Shown here: piece by piece, positions 1 through 7,654 of the stretch
Position numbering within the stretch: the stretch's first letter is position 1
Layout: each line of letters begins with the position of its first letter
Assembly: GCF_905201705.1 (NCBI RefSeq)
Contig: NZ_CAJKOX010000009.1
Span: 1-64,000 of the forward strand
Length of the DNA stretch: 64,000 nt
Source of the DNA: an uncultured Marvinbryantia sp.
GTDB taxonomy: Bacteria > Bacillota > Clostridia > Lachnospirales > Lachnospiraceae
Reading direction: 5' to 3'
The notes under the pieces: model-generated
Databases searched by the model: none
Told to the model about the DNA's origin: nothing
Seen by the model: only the letters and a program-made list of their open reading frames with translations
Program-made: the position numbers and the translations under genes

Positions 1-79
1 TCTTATCAATATAGTAGCAATTGCTTTCCCGCACCTTTGCAAAATTATCAATGCCGTACGGCAGATTCACTCTCGCCAT
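1..79 (-). CDS. AAA-ATPase-like / PD-(D/E)XK family protein, N-terminal fragment (cut by window edge)
   Basis: Only the first 26 codons are inside the window, reading MARVNLPYGIDNF and then a CYYIDK motif. This matches the N-terminus of the complete gene at 28811-30502 (MAKVNLPYGIDLF and CYYVDK), so the two are paralogues. The family combines an N-terminal AAA-ATPase-like domain with a C-terminal PD-(D/E)XK nuclease-like domain; its role is poorly known and copies often multiply in gut Clostridia and Bacteroidetes. The start ATG at 79 follows a GAGG-containing ribosome site. The remainder lies beyond position 1, so it cannot be said whether this copy is intact. Confidence 0.75.
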   Translation of the reverse strand, partial: MARVNLPYGIDNFAKVRESNCYYIDK

Positions 80-251
80 CTGTCCTCACACTCCTTCCCC
101 GGTCATCCGGTCTGACTGTCTTCCAACAACGTATAATAACCCTATTATGTTTACCATACCATAAAACCTCCCCCTGTTGCAAGAGGATTTGCAAATAAAT
201 TCTCTGAATTTTCAGATAATTTTTAGACATAGACTGCCTCCCCGTAAATGC

Positions 252-297
252 GGAAAAATAAAGAACGCCTCCAGGCATTTAAACCTGAAAACGTTCT
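252..297 (-). terminator. Rho-independent terminator of the NCS2 permease operon
   Basis: A hairpin with outer stem GAACG/CGTTC (263-267 with 292-296) and inner stem CAGG/CCTG is followed on the minus strand by a T-rich run (253-262). It lies about 40 nt downstream of the permease stop codon. Confidence 0.7.
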
Positions 298-338
298 TCA
301 CCGGTGAGGACTTTTTTCACAGCCTCATCTACTATTGT

Positions 339-1991
339 TCAACGGATTACCATGAGCATCAGCAATATGACAGATACTGCACACCAGACAAGCTGCGGTA
401 TACCGATGCGGCACAGAAGAGACCGGGTGTCCCCCTCCTCTTTTTTCTCTGCCAGTGCCGTAATCACGTAGCAGACGGTTCCAAGCGCCGCTCCGGCTGC
501 CAGATTCGAAAGGAGTAACGTTCCGGCGACCGTTGTCATAAAGGGGGCAGTTTCTGTAAATTTTTTCAGCTCGGGGTACATACTGCCAGCTATCATGGAT
601 ACTCCGACCAGAACCATAACGATATCGGCAACTACAAATCCGGTTTCCGCCATAAGCTGCATCACCGTTCCGTAGTGACCATACAGGTTAAAACTGATAT
701 CATAGGAAAAAGATGTTGCAAAAATAAACGGTACGATCCACACAAAGATGGATACAAGGAATCCAATGGACGCCACCACCGATGCCAGTCCCGACTTCGC
801 TCCGTCTTTACCTGCAGCAACGGATTCTTTTCCGATGCTTACCGGCGTCGTACCGATCAGCGGAGCAGCGATGTTGATCACCGCATTGCACAGAAGCGCC
901 TTCTGGACATCCTTCTGCTCGTCGGCGTCAAATACTCCGGTGGCTTTTGATACCGCCTGCAGCGCCGCCTCCGATTCGTACATATTCAGCAGCAGGAAGG
1001 TAAGGATTCCCACCGCAAACAGCAGCACCACGCTTCCGCCTGCTTCTGTGTAGGCGCTGAAATCCGAACCTTTTGTGAGTACCCTGGTGAAGGAAAAGCT
1101 CTTCAGCATAGCGGACAGATGCGTCTGCATGGCATCCTCGCTTCCCACCATCCACAGGCGTCCCCAGAGGGAATCCAGCGCAAATTTCTTTGTCTTCCAG
1201 TCGAAGCACACCCGGAAGATGCTCACCAGCAGATAAAATACCGTTCCGCCCATAAGGGAGATAAAAAACGGTCGCTTCGTGCGCTGGCGTACAACAAGGA
1301 ACAATATTACTGTAAAGATTACCGCGATCGTTCCGATCAGCAGCAGCGGATGATACTTATCCGTTGAATAGGAATACTGCGAAAGCGCCACGCCGCCGGA
1401 GAGCAGAACGTTCTCATTTTCCGTAAGACCGTTGGTGCCCGCACCGTAAATGGTGATATTGCTTGCCGTCAGATTTATAATTCCGGTAAGCTGGAGGGCG
1501 ATCCACGCCATCAGAAGCCCGGAGGCCGCCGGAAGCGCCCTGCGCACAGGCTGCGGCAGTGCCCGGAAGATAAACTGCTTTACTCCCGGCACCGCCACCA
1601 GAGCGGTGTATATGATGGAACTGATAAAACACACAAACAACAGATTATAGTAGTTCAGCCCCGTCTCAATTCCTATCATGGACACCAGAACCGTGGAAAT
1701 GCCAAGCCCGGAGACCTGCACCAGCGGCAGTCTGGCAACCAGACCGATCAGAAGGCTGCCGGCAAACGCGATAATCATAGAAAGGAACCAGGTCAGCGCG
1801 TAGTATTCCCCGTTGACGGCGATCTGCTGCGAGGTCGCCGCCGCATATTCCCCGGAAATACTCAGCTTTGCAATTAGCTGCATATTGATAAATAATCCGC
1901 AGACCGACAGGAAAAACATGCCAAGTCCGGCTGTAATCTCCTTTCCAATCGTTCCGCCTCTGTCCTTGTAGTGAAAAAATCTGTTCATCAT
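339..1991 (-). CDS. NCS2 family (AzgA-like) purine-type permease
   Basis: A 550-residue integral membrane protein with about a dozen hydrophobic segments. The N-terminal block (KEITAGLGMFFLSVCGLFIN) and the later GTTPVSIGKESVAAG segment resemble the guanine/hypoxanthine permease branch of the nucleobase-cation symporter-2 family. Members import purines or related bases with protons; the substrate here cannot be told from sequence, and the TTP segment differs from the usual AzgA wording. The reading frame extends to a GTG at 2000, but AAGGAG lies 8 nt before the ATG at 1991, so that start is preferred. It follows the secreted-protein gene by 22 nt and probably ends the GH3-secreted-protein operon. 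Confidence 0.82.
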   Translation of the reverse strand: MMNRFFHYKDRGGTIGKEITAGLGMFFLSVCGLFINMQLIAKLSISGEYAAATSQQIAVNGEYYALTWFLSMIIAFAGSLLIGLVARLPLVQVSGLGISTVLVSMIGIETGLNYYNLLFVCFISSIIYTALVAVPGVKQFIFRALPQPVRRALPAASGLLMAWIALQLTGIINLTASNITIYGAGTNGLTENENVLLSGGVALSQYSYSTDKYHPLLLIGTIAVIFTVILFLVVRQRTKRPFFISLMGGTVFYLLVSIFRVCFDWKTKKFALDSLWGRLWMVGSEDAMQTHLSAMLKSFSFTRVLTKGSDFSAYTEAGGSVVLLFAVGILTFLLLNMYESEAALQAVSKATGVFDADEQKDVQKALLCNAVINIAAPLIGTTPVSIGKESVAAGKDGAKSGLASVVASIGFLVSIFVWIVPFIFATSFSYDISFNLYGHYGTVMQLMAETGFVVADIVMVLVGVSMIAGSMYPELKKFTETAPFMTTVAGTLLLSNLAAGAALGTVCYVITALAEKKEEGDTRSLLCRIGIPQLVWCAVSVILLMLMVIR

Positions 1992-2013
1992 AACCTCCAC
2001 TCCTTCTAATCTT

Positions 2014-3099
2014 TTATTCCAGCAGCAGTCCGGAAATTCCCTGGGCCGCCGCAGTATCCACGCGGTCCTCCTGCTGCCCCGGATTTGCCCCCGGCATATC
2101 CATCAGCGTCGGGTCTGTCCAAAGCTCTGTTGTAACTGCTGTATATTCTTCGGTGCACTCCCCGTCTGTCAGCGTGATTTCCAGCGCCGTGCTCACCTGG
2201 GAGTCTTTTGTGTAATCGTCCTTCGACAATGCCTGCGCCGTCACATAATAGGTGCCCGGCTCCAGATTATAGGTATAAATATCATTTTTAAATGCAAACG
2301 TTGATTCGTTGCTGTCAGAAGTAATCGTGTAAAAATGCGGTCCTTCCGACGTGCTCCAGCCCCAGATGTAAATCATGCCCGGCGGATTCTTGCGCAGGGT
2401 ATCCATCAGCGGCTGCAGATCGACCGTTTCCGACTGTACCTCCTGCGTACACTCTGCATCCGCGTAGAAGGTAAACTTCATTTCCGGCATGTACTGCGTA
2501 AAAGCGTAATCGCACAGTGTCCACCAGTCCACTACCAGCTCAAGCTGATTGCCGCTCGTCATCGCCAGCAGCTCCGGACGCTCCAGCGTCTGATCCACGC
2601 CGTACTGGATGCTCACGGTAACAGGAGCCGGGTTTGCATAGTCCGTTCCCGCCGGGGCAAAGGAGGTCAGATTTACATGATAGGTTCCCCATGCCGCGCC
2701 GGAAAGGTCCAGCGTGCCGGAATATTCCCCGGTCTTGCCGCCGTTGATTCTCTTTGAGCTTGTAATATATTCGCCCGTCTCATTGCCGTTTTCATCCAAC
2801 GCATAAAATCGCACAAAGTAGTAGCCCACCCGCTCATCCGTCGCGTTGAAGGAATATTCCCCCGTATTCGGATCGATCTGAAAATCGGTCGGCGCTCCAA
2901 GCTGGTCCTCAGATGCTTCCGCAGCCTCCGTTTCCACCGTATCCGCCGCTTCTGTCTCCGGCGCCTCTGCTTCTGCCGCTTCTGTTTCCACAGCCTCGGT
3001 TTCCGCTTCTGTCACCACTTCCCCGGCATATGCCGCGGACGGCACCGCCGCAGAAATTCCCGCGCATAAAACAAGCGCCCACAGTTTTTTTCTCTTCAT
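2014..3099 (-). CDS. Secreted protein of unknown function, paralogue B (361 aa)
   Basis: It starts MKRKKLWALVLCAGISAAVPSAAYA, a clear cleavable signal peptide, followed by about 50 residues dominated by Glu, Thr and Ala. A globular part then begins APTDFQIDPNTGEYSFN. This part matches the next gene (3125-4249) over nearly its whole length, for example GYYFVRFY / GYYFIRIY, SFAPAGTDY, TSGNQ, KFTFYADAECTQEV and ELWTDP. The two are tandem duplicates. No LPXTG signal, membrane anchor or catalytic motif is visible. The frame is open 30 codons further upstream, but GGAGG 9 nt before the ATG at 3099 and the signal peptide decide the start. I do not recognise a named family; a beta-rich extracellular binding protein is only a guess. 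Confidence 0.72.
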   Translation of the reverse strand: MKRKKLWALVLCAGISAAVPSAAYAGEVVTEAETEAVETEAAEAEAPETEAADTVETEAAEASEDQLGAPTDFQIDPNTGEYSFNATDERVGYYFVRFYALDENGNETGEYITSSKRINGGKTGEYSGTLDLSGAAWGTYHVNLTSFAPAGTDYANPAPVTVSIQYGVDQTLERPELLAMTSGNQLELVVDWWTLCDYAFTQYMPEMKFTFYADAECTQEVQSETVDLQPLMDTLRKNPPGMIYIWGWSTSEGPHFYTITSDSNESTFAFKNDIYTYNLEPGTYYVTAQALSKDDYTKDSQVSTALEITLTDGECTEEYTAVTTELWTDPTLMDMPGANPGQQEDRVDTAAAQGISGLLLE

Positions 3100-3124
3100 C
3101 TCACATTTCCTCCATTTTCTCTTC

Positions 3125-4249
3125 TTATTCCAGCAGCTCGCCGTATACCTCCTGGTCGCCTGCAAAATCTGTCCGGTCTGTCTGGACACCGGCGCTTGCG
3201 TACATGCGCTGGAAGCCGTATGCCGGGTCTGTCCACAGCTCTGTGGAAGCCGCCGTAAATTCTTCTGTGCTTTCTCCTTCTGTAAGAACGATTTCCACCG
3301 CCGTGCTCACCTGAGAATCCAGACAATATTCATCTTTTGAAAGCGCCTGGCAGGTCACATAGTAAGTGCCCGCATCTAAGGTGTAAGTAAAGATATCATT
3401 GATAAAGGAGAAGCTGACCTCCTGCGTTCCCTGCTCACTTTCCGATGTCACCGTGTAGAGATGCTCGCCCTGGTTCATCGCAAAGCCCCATGCACTGCCG
3501 TTTGCCGGCGGGATCGCCTCGTAGCCGTCTCCGTCCGGAAGTGCCGCCAGGTCTACAGTATCCGAGAATACCTCCTGCGTACACTCCGCGTCAGAATAAA
3601 ACGTAAATTTCATATCGGGGAGATATTCATAGTAGAGATAATCCGAAAGAGAATACCAGTCTACGATCAGCTCCGCCTGATTTCCGCTTGTAAGTATCAG
3701 CATTTCCGGGCGCTCCAGCGCTTTCCCGATTCCATAATGCGCCTTCAGCGTCACTGCCTCCGGGCTGCTGTAGTCCGTTCCCGCCGGTGCGAAGGAAACC
3801 AGATTGATATGATAACCGCCCCACGGCATTGCAGATACATCCAGCGTGCCGCTTGCTTCCCCTGTGCTGCCGCCTTTGATGCGCTTGGAGCTTACGACAT
3901 ACTCTCCTGTTTCATTACCCTCCTCATCCACATGATAAATACGGATAAAATAATAGCCCATGCGCTCGTCCGTCATCTGAAAAGAGTATTCCCCGGTATT
4001 CGGGTCGAACACAAAATCCGTCGGCGCCTGAAGCTGCGTATCTGAATTCTCCGCCGCGGTTTCCTCTGCAGCCGCTTCGTCCGCAGCCGTCTCTTCTGCT
4101 GCCGCTTCCGTGCTCTCCTCCGCTGCAGTTTCCTCCTGGGTTACTTCCGCCGCAGTTTCCGTCTCCGCCGTCTCCTGCGCATATGCCGTTCCCGGAACCG
4201 CCGCCAACCCGGCGCACAGACAAAGTATCGTCATTTTCTTTTTATTCAT
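3125..4249 (-). CDS. Secreted protein of unknown function, paralogue A (374 aa)
   Basis: The signal peptide MNKKKMTILCLCAGLAAVPG...YAQ is followed by a Glu/Thr/Ala-rich low-complexity linker of about 45 residues (EETAAEESTEAAAEETAADE type). A globular domain paralogous to the product of 2014-3099 follows. Both proteins share the opening APTDF..DPNTGEYSF, a central GTDY segment, DAECTQEV and an ELWTDP motif near the C-terminus, and both end in LLE. The gene lies 25 nt upstream of its paralogue and about 130 nt downstream of the GH3 gene, so the three are probably co-transcribed. The context suggests a role outside the cell together with the glycosidase, such as substrate binding, but no catalytic residues can be identified. 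Confidence 0.72.
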   Translation of the reverse strand: MNKKKMTILCLCAGLAAVPGTAYAQETAETETAAEVTQEETAAEESTEAAAEETAADEAAAEETAAENSDTQLQAPTDFVFDPNTGEYSFQMTDERMGYYFIRIYHVDEEGNETGEYVVSSKRIKGGSTGEASGTLDVSAMPWGGYHINLVSFAPAGTDYSSPEAVTLKAHYGIGKALERPEMLILTSGNQAELIVDWYSLSDYLYYEYLPDMKFTFYSDAECTQEVFSDTVDLAALPDGDGYEAIPPANGSAWGFAMNQGEHLYTVTSESEQGTQEVSFSFINDIFTYTLDAGTYYVTCQALSKDEYCLDSQVSTAVEIVLTEGESTEEFTAASTELWTDPAYGFQRMYASAGVQTDRTDFAGDQEVYGELLE

Positions 4250-4290
4250 ATTCTGCCATTACCCTCCTTCTCCATATCTTTGCGCAATCC

Positions 4291-4373
4291 CCGGCAGCGC
4301 TCTGCAGCGCCGCCGGAAGTTTCTCTGAAATCTTTCTGTATCGTCTGCCCGCTGCTGTAAGCACAGTGGGCAG
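4291..4373 (-). other. Two hairpins in the GH3 / secreted-protein gap
   Basis: In the 130-nt gap after the GH3 stop, one stem pairs CTGCCC (4345-4350) with GGGCAG (4368-4373). A stronger one pairs CCGGCAGCGCT (4291-4301) with AGCGCCGCCGG (4306-4316) around a 4-nt loop, with one mismatch. Neither is followed by a T run, so they look more like mRNA-stabilising or processing structures than terminators. Confidence 0.4.
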
Positions 4374-4379
4374 CCCTAT

Positions 4380-7346
4380 TTATTCTGCCGCCGCATCCGA
4401 GGAGCCGCAATACTGATAAAGCGCGTCTCTCATGATGTTGTGGAGCATATGGCGGGCATAAACAGATTCCGTCGGATCGCCGTATGCATCTACTGTTGCA
4501 GAAGCGTTGATATAGTTGCTGATGCTGAGCATGCTTCCTTCGATGCAGAGCATTGCCTGCGGTGTATTGTAAACATCGCCGGTGCCGCCGTCACCGTCGG
4601 TAATAAGCATACCATGCCATCCCCACTCGTCTCTCATCATGGTCTTGTACATTCCATAGTGGAACCAGCTCATACCGATTCTGTTCAGGGAGCCCATCAC
4701 ACCGTCTGCACCATATTCCTTGATGCTGATCTCATACGGTACCATATAAAGCTCACGGATTGCCTGCTCATTTGCCCAGGTCGTGTTTCCGCCGCGGTTT
4801 GTATCGCCGTCGTTCAGTGCGCAGTGCTTGATAAATACGTTTGTTCCTGTGGACATGATTCCGGAAACTGCGTTGCCGCCAATCTGTCCGGAGAGCAGTC
4901 CATCCTCAGAATAATACTCAAAGTTACGTCCGCCAAACGGGGAGCGGTGCAGGTTCATTGCCGGTGCATATGCATTGCCGATGCCGTACAGTACACACTG
5001 GTTGCCGTAAGCAACACCCTCTGCATAAGCAAGGTCCTTGTTCCAGGTTGCCGCAATCGTAACGGCGCAGGTAAACCAGGTACCGCCGCTGTACTGTCCG
5101 TTGCCCGGTTCGCCCGGTCCGTCCACTGCGATTTCTTCGCTCTTTCCAACGCTGCTCACTGCCGGAACCTTCCAGCCGCTGTTGCCCTGCAGCTCAATCG
5201 CTTCATCCATAGAGGTCTCCGATGCCAGCATATCCCAGATTGCCAGCCCTTCCTCGGTATCGATCGGCACATTTGCCATATCGTCCACGGTCAGCTTGTG
5301 ATAGGAGCCCTCTGTCGGTTCCTCCTCCACAACTACCGGCAGACCGCTTTCCGTTGTTTCACCCTCTACCACATAGTAGGTCTGATCCCAGAGCGGATCT
5401 TCCAATGCCGCTGCATCCTCGCCGTCCGGTGTTGTCTCCGCAAAAGGCATCATATTGTTGCCGTTTGCATAAATCGTCTCTGTTACGGTTGTCTTTTCAC
5501 CCTTCAGATAAGTCTCAAAGGTATATTCCACACTGTCCGTTCCCTTTACCGCAAGCGCCTCCGCAATGCCATCCGCCAGCATTTCATTCGGCTCTTCGTT
5601 GGAGGTATGCTCCATGATGGTCGCCATGCCGCCCGCAATATCATTTCTGGAAAGATAGCCCTCCAGCATGTTTCCGTCGCCCGCGGTCACATCATCCATC
5701 GCATTTTTCGCTACTGTTACATCGGAATCTCTTGCTCCCGCGTACTCTGCGTCCGCCACATCGCCGCTCTCATCATAGATAATGGAGGTCTCCAGCGTCA
5801 CTGCCTCTGAATCGCTTGCCGCGTTCTCGCTGCCTTCTTCGCCCCACTGATGCGCGTCCTTCTGCACATTGAATTTATAGTCGCCCTTTTCCAGAACATA
5901 GCAGCCCTGTCCGAAGTTATCGAAGGATGCCAGGTCATCAGTATCAAATTCAATCGTCACTTCCTCAGAAGCGCCCGGCTCCAGTGTGGAGGTCTTTCCG
6001 AATCCGACCAGCACTACCTTCGCCTTTTCCAATCCGACGCCCTTGATGCCGAAATTATCGGTATCGCTCTGATACGGCGCTTCCATGTAAAGCTCTACCA
6101 CATCTTTGCCTGCCACATCGCCGGTATTTGTCACCGTCACAGTCACGCTGTTCGTACCGTGCGCCTCCAGGCTGATATCGGAAGCGGTGATTTCCTCAGT
6201 AAACTCTGTGTAGGAAAGACCGTAGCCGAACGGATACTGTACAACCTCCTCATAGCCCGTAGCTGTTCCGTTCTTAAATTCGATGCTGCTGAATTCCTCG
6301 GAATCAAAGTAGCCTACAGAATCCGCCGTCTCGTAATAGCGGTAGCCCACGTAGATGCCTTCCTCGTACTGATAGAAGGTCTGGTTGTCAGCGTTCGCAT
6401 AACGGTTGTCATCTGTATTGTAATAGGTCGGATTCGTTGTCATATCGTATGCATAGGTATCTACCAGGCGTCCCGACGGATTTGTGCGTCCGGTCAGAAT
6501 CGTTCCGACGCCTACCACACCTGCCTCGCCCGGATGTCCGATCCACAGGCAGGCATCTACGTTGTACTCCTCCGAATCCACGAAGCCGAGTTCCATTGCC
6601 GTTGCGGAGTTGATCAGCACGATGGTGTGCGTATAATTCTCTTTGCAGAACGCAAGCAGGTCTTTTTCCTCCTGGGTGAGCTCCAGATAGGTGCTTCCTG
6701 TCAGCGTGCTTCCATCCCCGTCATAATCCATAGAGGGCGATGCTCCCTCTGCTCCGGAACGCGAGAAGGTTACGACTGCATAATCTGTATAACCATCTGC
6801 TGTCAGTACATCCTTGCCGCTCTCATAAACATCGGAACTGAACTCGTGTACCGTCGTGTAGCTTGTCCAGTCACCGCCGCCGGCGCCGCCTGTTCCAAAA
6901 ATATCATCGCCGCTGTCCTCACCGGCGCTTGCGCCCGGATCGGAGTCACCGTTGTTCCGGTAGCCGCCGCACTGCTCCTCCAGCCAGCTCCACGCCTCTT
7001 CGTTGACATCCAGCCCCGCCTCGATAAACGCATCGTTCATCATAACGGTGTTTTCGTCGTCCTGTCCTCCGGCGGAGCCTGTGCCGCCCTCCACGTAGTT
7101 ATAGGACATAGCCCCCAGCATGGTCACCTTTGTTCCCTCTGCCAGCGGCAGGCAGTTGTCGTCATTTTTCAAAAGGACTGCGCCCTCCGCCTCTAACTGT
7201 ACATTGACATCGTACCCTTCCGCGTAGCACTCATCCGCAGTGGGAGCCGCCTGAACGTAAATGGTCGCCGGATTCACCACGGACATTACCATTGCTGCCG
7301 CAAATGCCATACTTGATATTCTTTTTACTGCATTATGCTTCCTCAT
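4380..7346 (-). CDS. Secreted glycoside hydrolase family 3 protein with reversed domain order
   Basis: A 988-residue protein with an N-terminal signal peptide ending near YVQAAPTADE. Domain order is reversed relative to most GH3 enzymes. The GH3 C-terminal-type domain comes first (EGAVLLKNDDNCLPL, then WIGHPGEAGV, TNPSGRL, YPFGYGLSYTEF). A fibronectin-III-like domain follows (VTVTVTNTGDVAGKDVVELY). The TIM-barrel domain is last, from about residue 700, with NLHRSPFGGRNFEYYSED, IKHCALND and LITDGDGG, whose Asp in the TD pair is the expected nucleophile. The same inverted order is known in beta-glucosidases of Ruminococcus albus and Butyrivibrio fibrisolvens. A linker of about 160 acidic residues lies between the Fn3-like and barrel parts. 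Beta-glucosidase or related exo-activity is likely, but the substrate is not determinable. AGGAGGG lies 5 nt before the ATG. Confidence 0.88.
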   Translation of the reverse strand: MRKHNAVKRISSMAFAAAMVMSVVNPATIYVQAAPTADECYAEGYDVNVQLEAEGAVLLKNDDNCLPLAEGTKVTMLGAMSYNYVEGGTGSAGGQDDENTVMMNDAFIEAGLDVNEEAWSWLEEQCGGYRNNGDSDPGASAGEDSGDDIFGTGGAGGGDWTSYTTVHEFSSDVYESGKDVLTADGYTDYAVVTFSRSGAEGASPSMDYDGDGSTLTGSTYLELTQEEKDLLAFCKENYTHTIVLINSATAMELGFVDSEEYNVDACLWIGHPGEAGVVGVGTILTGRTNPSGRLVDTYAYDMTTNPTYYNTDDNRYANADNQTFYQYEEGIYVGYRYYETADSVGYFDSEEFSSIEFKNGTATGYEEVVQYPFGYGLSYTEFTEEITASDISLEAHGTNSVTVTVTNTGDVAGKDVVELYMEAPYQSDTDNFGIKGVGLEKAKVVLVGFGKTSTLEPGASEEVTIEFDTDDLASFDNFGQGCYVLEKGDYKFNVQKDAHQWGEEGSENAASDSEAVTLETSIIYDESGDVADAEYAGARDSDVTVAKNAMDDVTAGDGNMLEGYLSRNDIAGGMATIMEHTSNEEPNEMLADGIAEALAVKGTDSVEYTFETYLKGEKTTVTETIYANGNNMMPFAETTPDGEDAAALEDPLWDQTYYVVEGETTESGLPVVVEEEPTEGSYHKLTVDDMANVPIDTEEGLAIWDMLASETSMDEAIELQGNSGWKVPAVSSVGKSEEIAVDGPGEPGNGQYSGGTWFTCAVTIAATWNKDLAYAEGVAYGNQCVLYGIGNAYAPAMNLHRSPFGGRNFEYYSEDGLLSGQIGGNAVSGIMSTGTNVFIKHCALNDGDTNRGGNTTWANEQAIRELYMVPYEISIKEYGADGVMGSLNRIGMSWFHYGMYKTMMRDEWGWHGMLITDGDGGTGDVYNTPQAMLCIEGSMLSISNYINASATVDAYGDPTESVYARHMLHNIMRDALYQYCGSSDAAAE

Positions 7347-7446
7347 ATTTTCCCTCCTGAATTGTTTCTGCGGTTTCTTTCAGCGGATTTTCTTTCCCCC
7401 TTTTTGCTGTGTCTGAAACCGGAATTGCTTGTTTTTTTGTGCCATC

Positions 7447-7475
7447 AGCATAACACGATTTCCATTTAAGTTTTA
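7447..7475 (-). promoter_or_regulatory. Candidate promoter of the GH3 gene (extended -10, weak -35)
   Basis: On the minus strand TGT precedes TATGCT (-10 at 7447-7452), an extended -10. The -35 position 17 bp away reads TAAAAC (7470-7475), a poor match. A weak -35 with a repeat pair immediately upstream is typical of activator-dependent promoters. Confidence 0.5.
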
Positions 7476-7481
7476 TTTTCT

Positions 7482-7517
7482 GGCATGATTGGTAAATTTT
7501 GCGGCACGATTGGTAAT
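7482..7517 (-). promoter_or_regulatory. Pair of direct repeats, candidate LytTR-type regulator binding site
   Basis: GGCATGATTGGTAAA (7482-7496) and GGCACGATTGGTAAT (7503-7517) are direct repeats 21 bp apart, two helical turns. Their proximal edge lies 6 bp upstream of the putative -35. LytTR regulators (AgrA, ComE, VirR) bind paired direct repeats of about 9 bp with this spacing just upstream of weak -35 elements. The core ACGATTGGT fits the published LytTR consensus only partly. The regulator gene at 8985-9698 is next door. Binding itself is inference. Confidence 0.5.
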
Positions 7518-7524
7518 TTTTCGT

Positions 7525-7559
7525 CAAAAAACAGCACAGCCGTTTTCCGGTTGTGCTGT
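7525..7559 (-). terminator. Terminator of the two-component operon (possibly bidirectional)
   Basis: ACAGCACA (7531-7538) pairs with TGTGCTGT (7552-7559), with an inner CCG/CGG stem. A T run follows on the minus strand (7524-7530), and T-rich sequence also follows on the plus strand. It lies about 95 nt after the kinase stop codon and isolates the GH3 promoter. Confidence 0.75.
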
Positions 7560-7654
7560 TTTTATATCTGTTTACACTATTTACCTGTCTGTTTGTGCTA
7601 TTTTTATATCCAGAGGCTTCCTAATGTAAAATACTTTTGCACCGAACATCCCTT

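Noticed and set aside
4440..5810. Long plus-strand open frame of 456 codons inside the GH3 gene
   Set aside because: Antisense shadow of a clear GH3 gene, with no recognisable domains and a low-complexity Cys/His-rich translation typical of a shadow frame.
7333..7527. 64-codon frame across the GH3 promoter region
   Set aside because: It overlaps the GH3 start in another frame, contains the direct repeats and promoter, and has no ribosome site.
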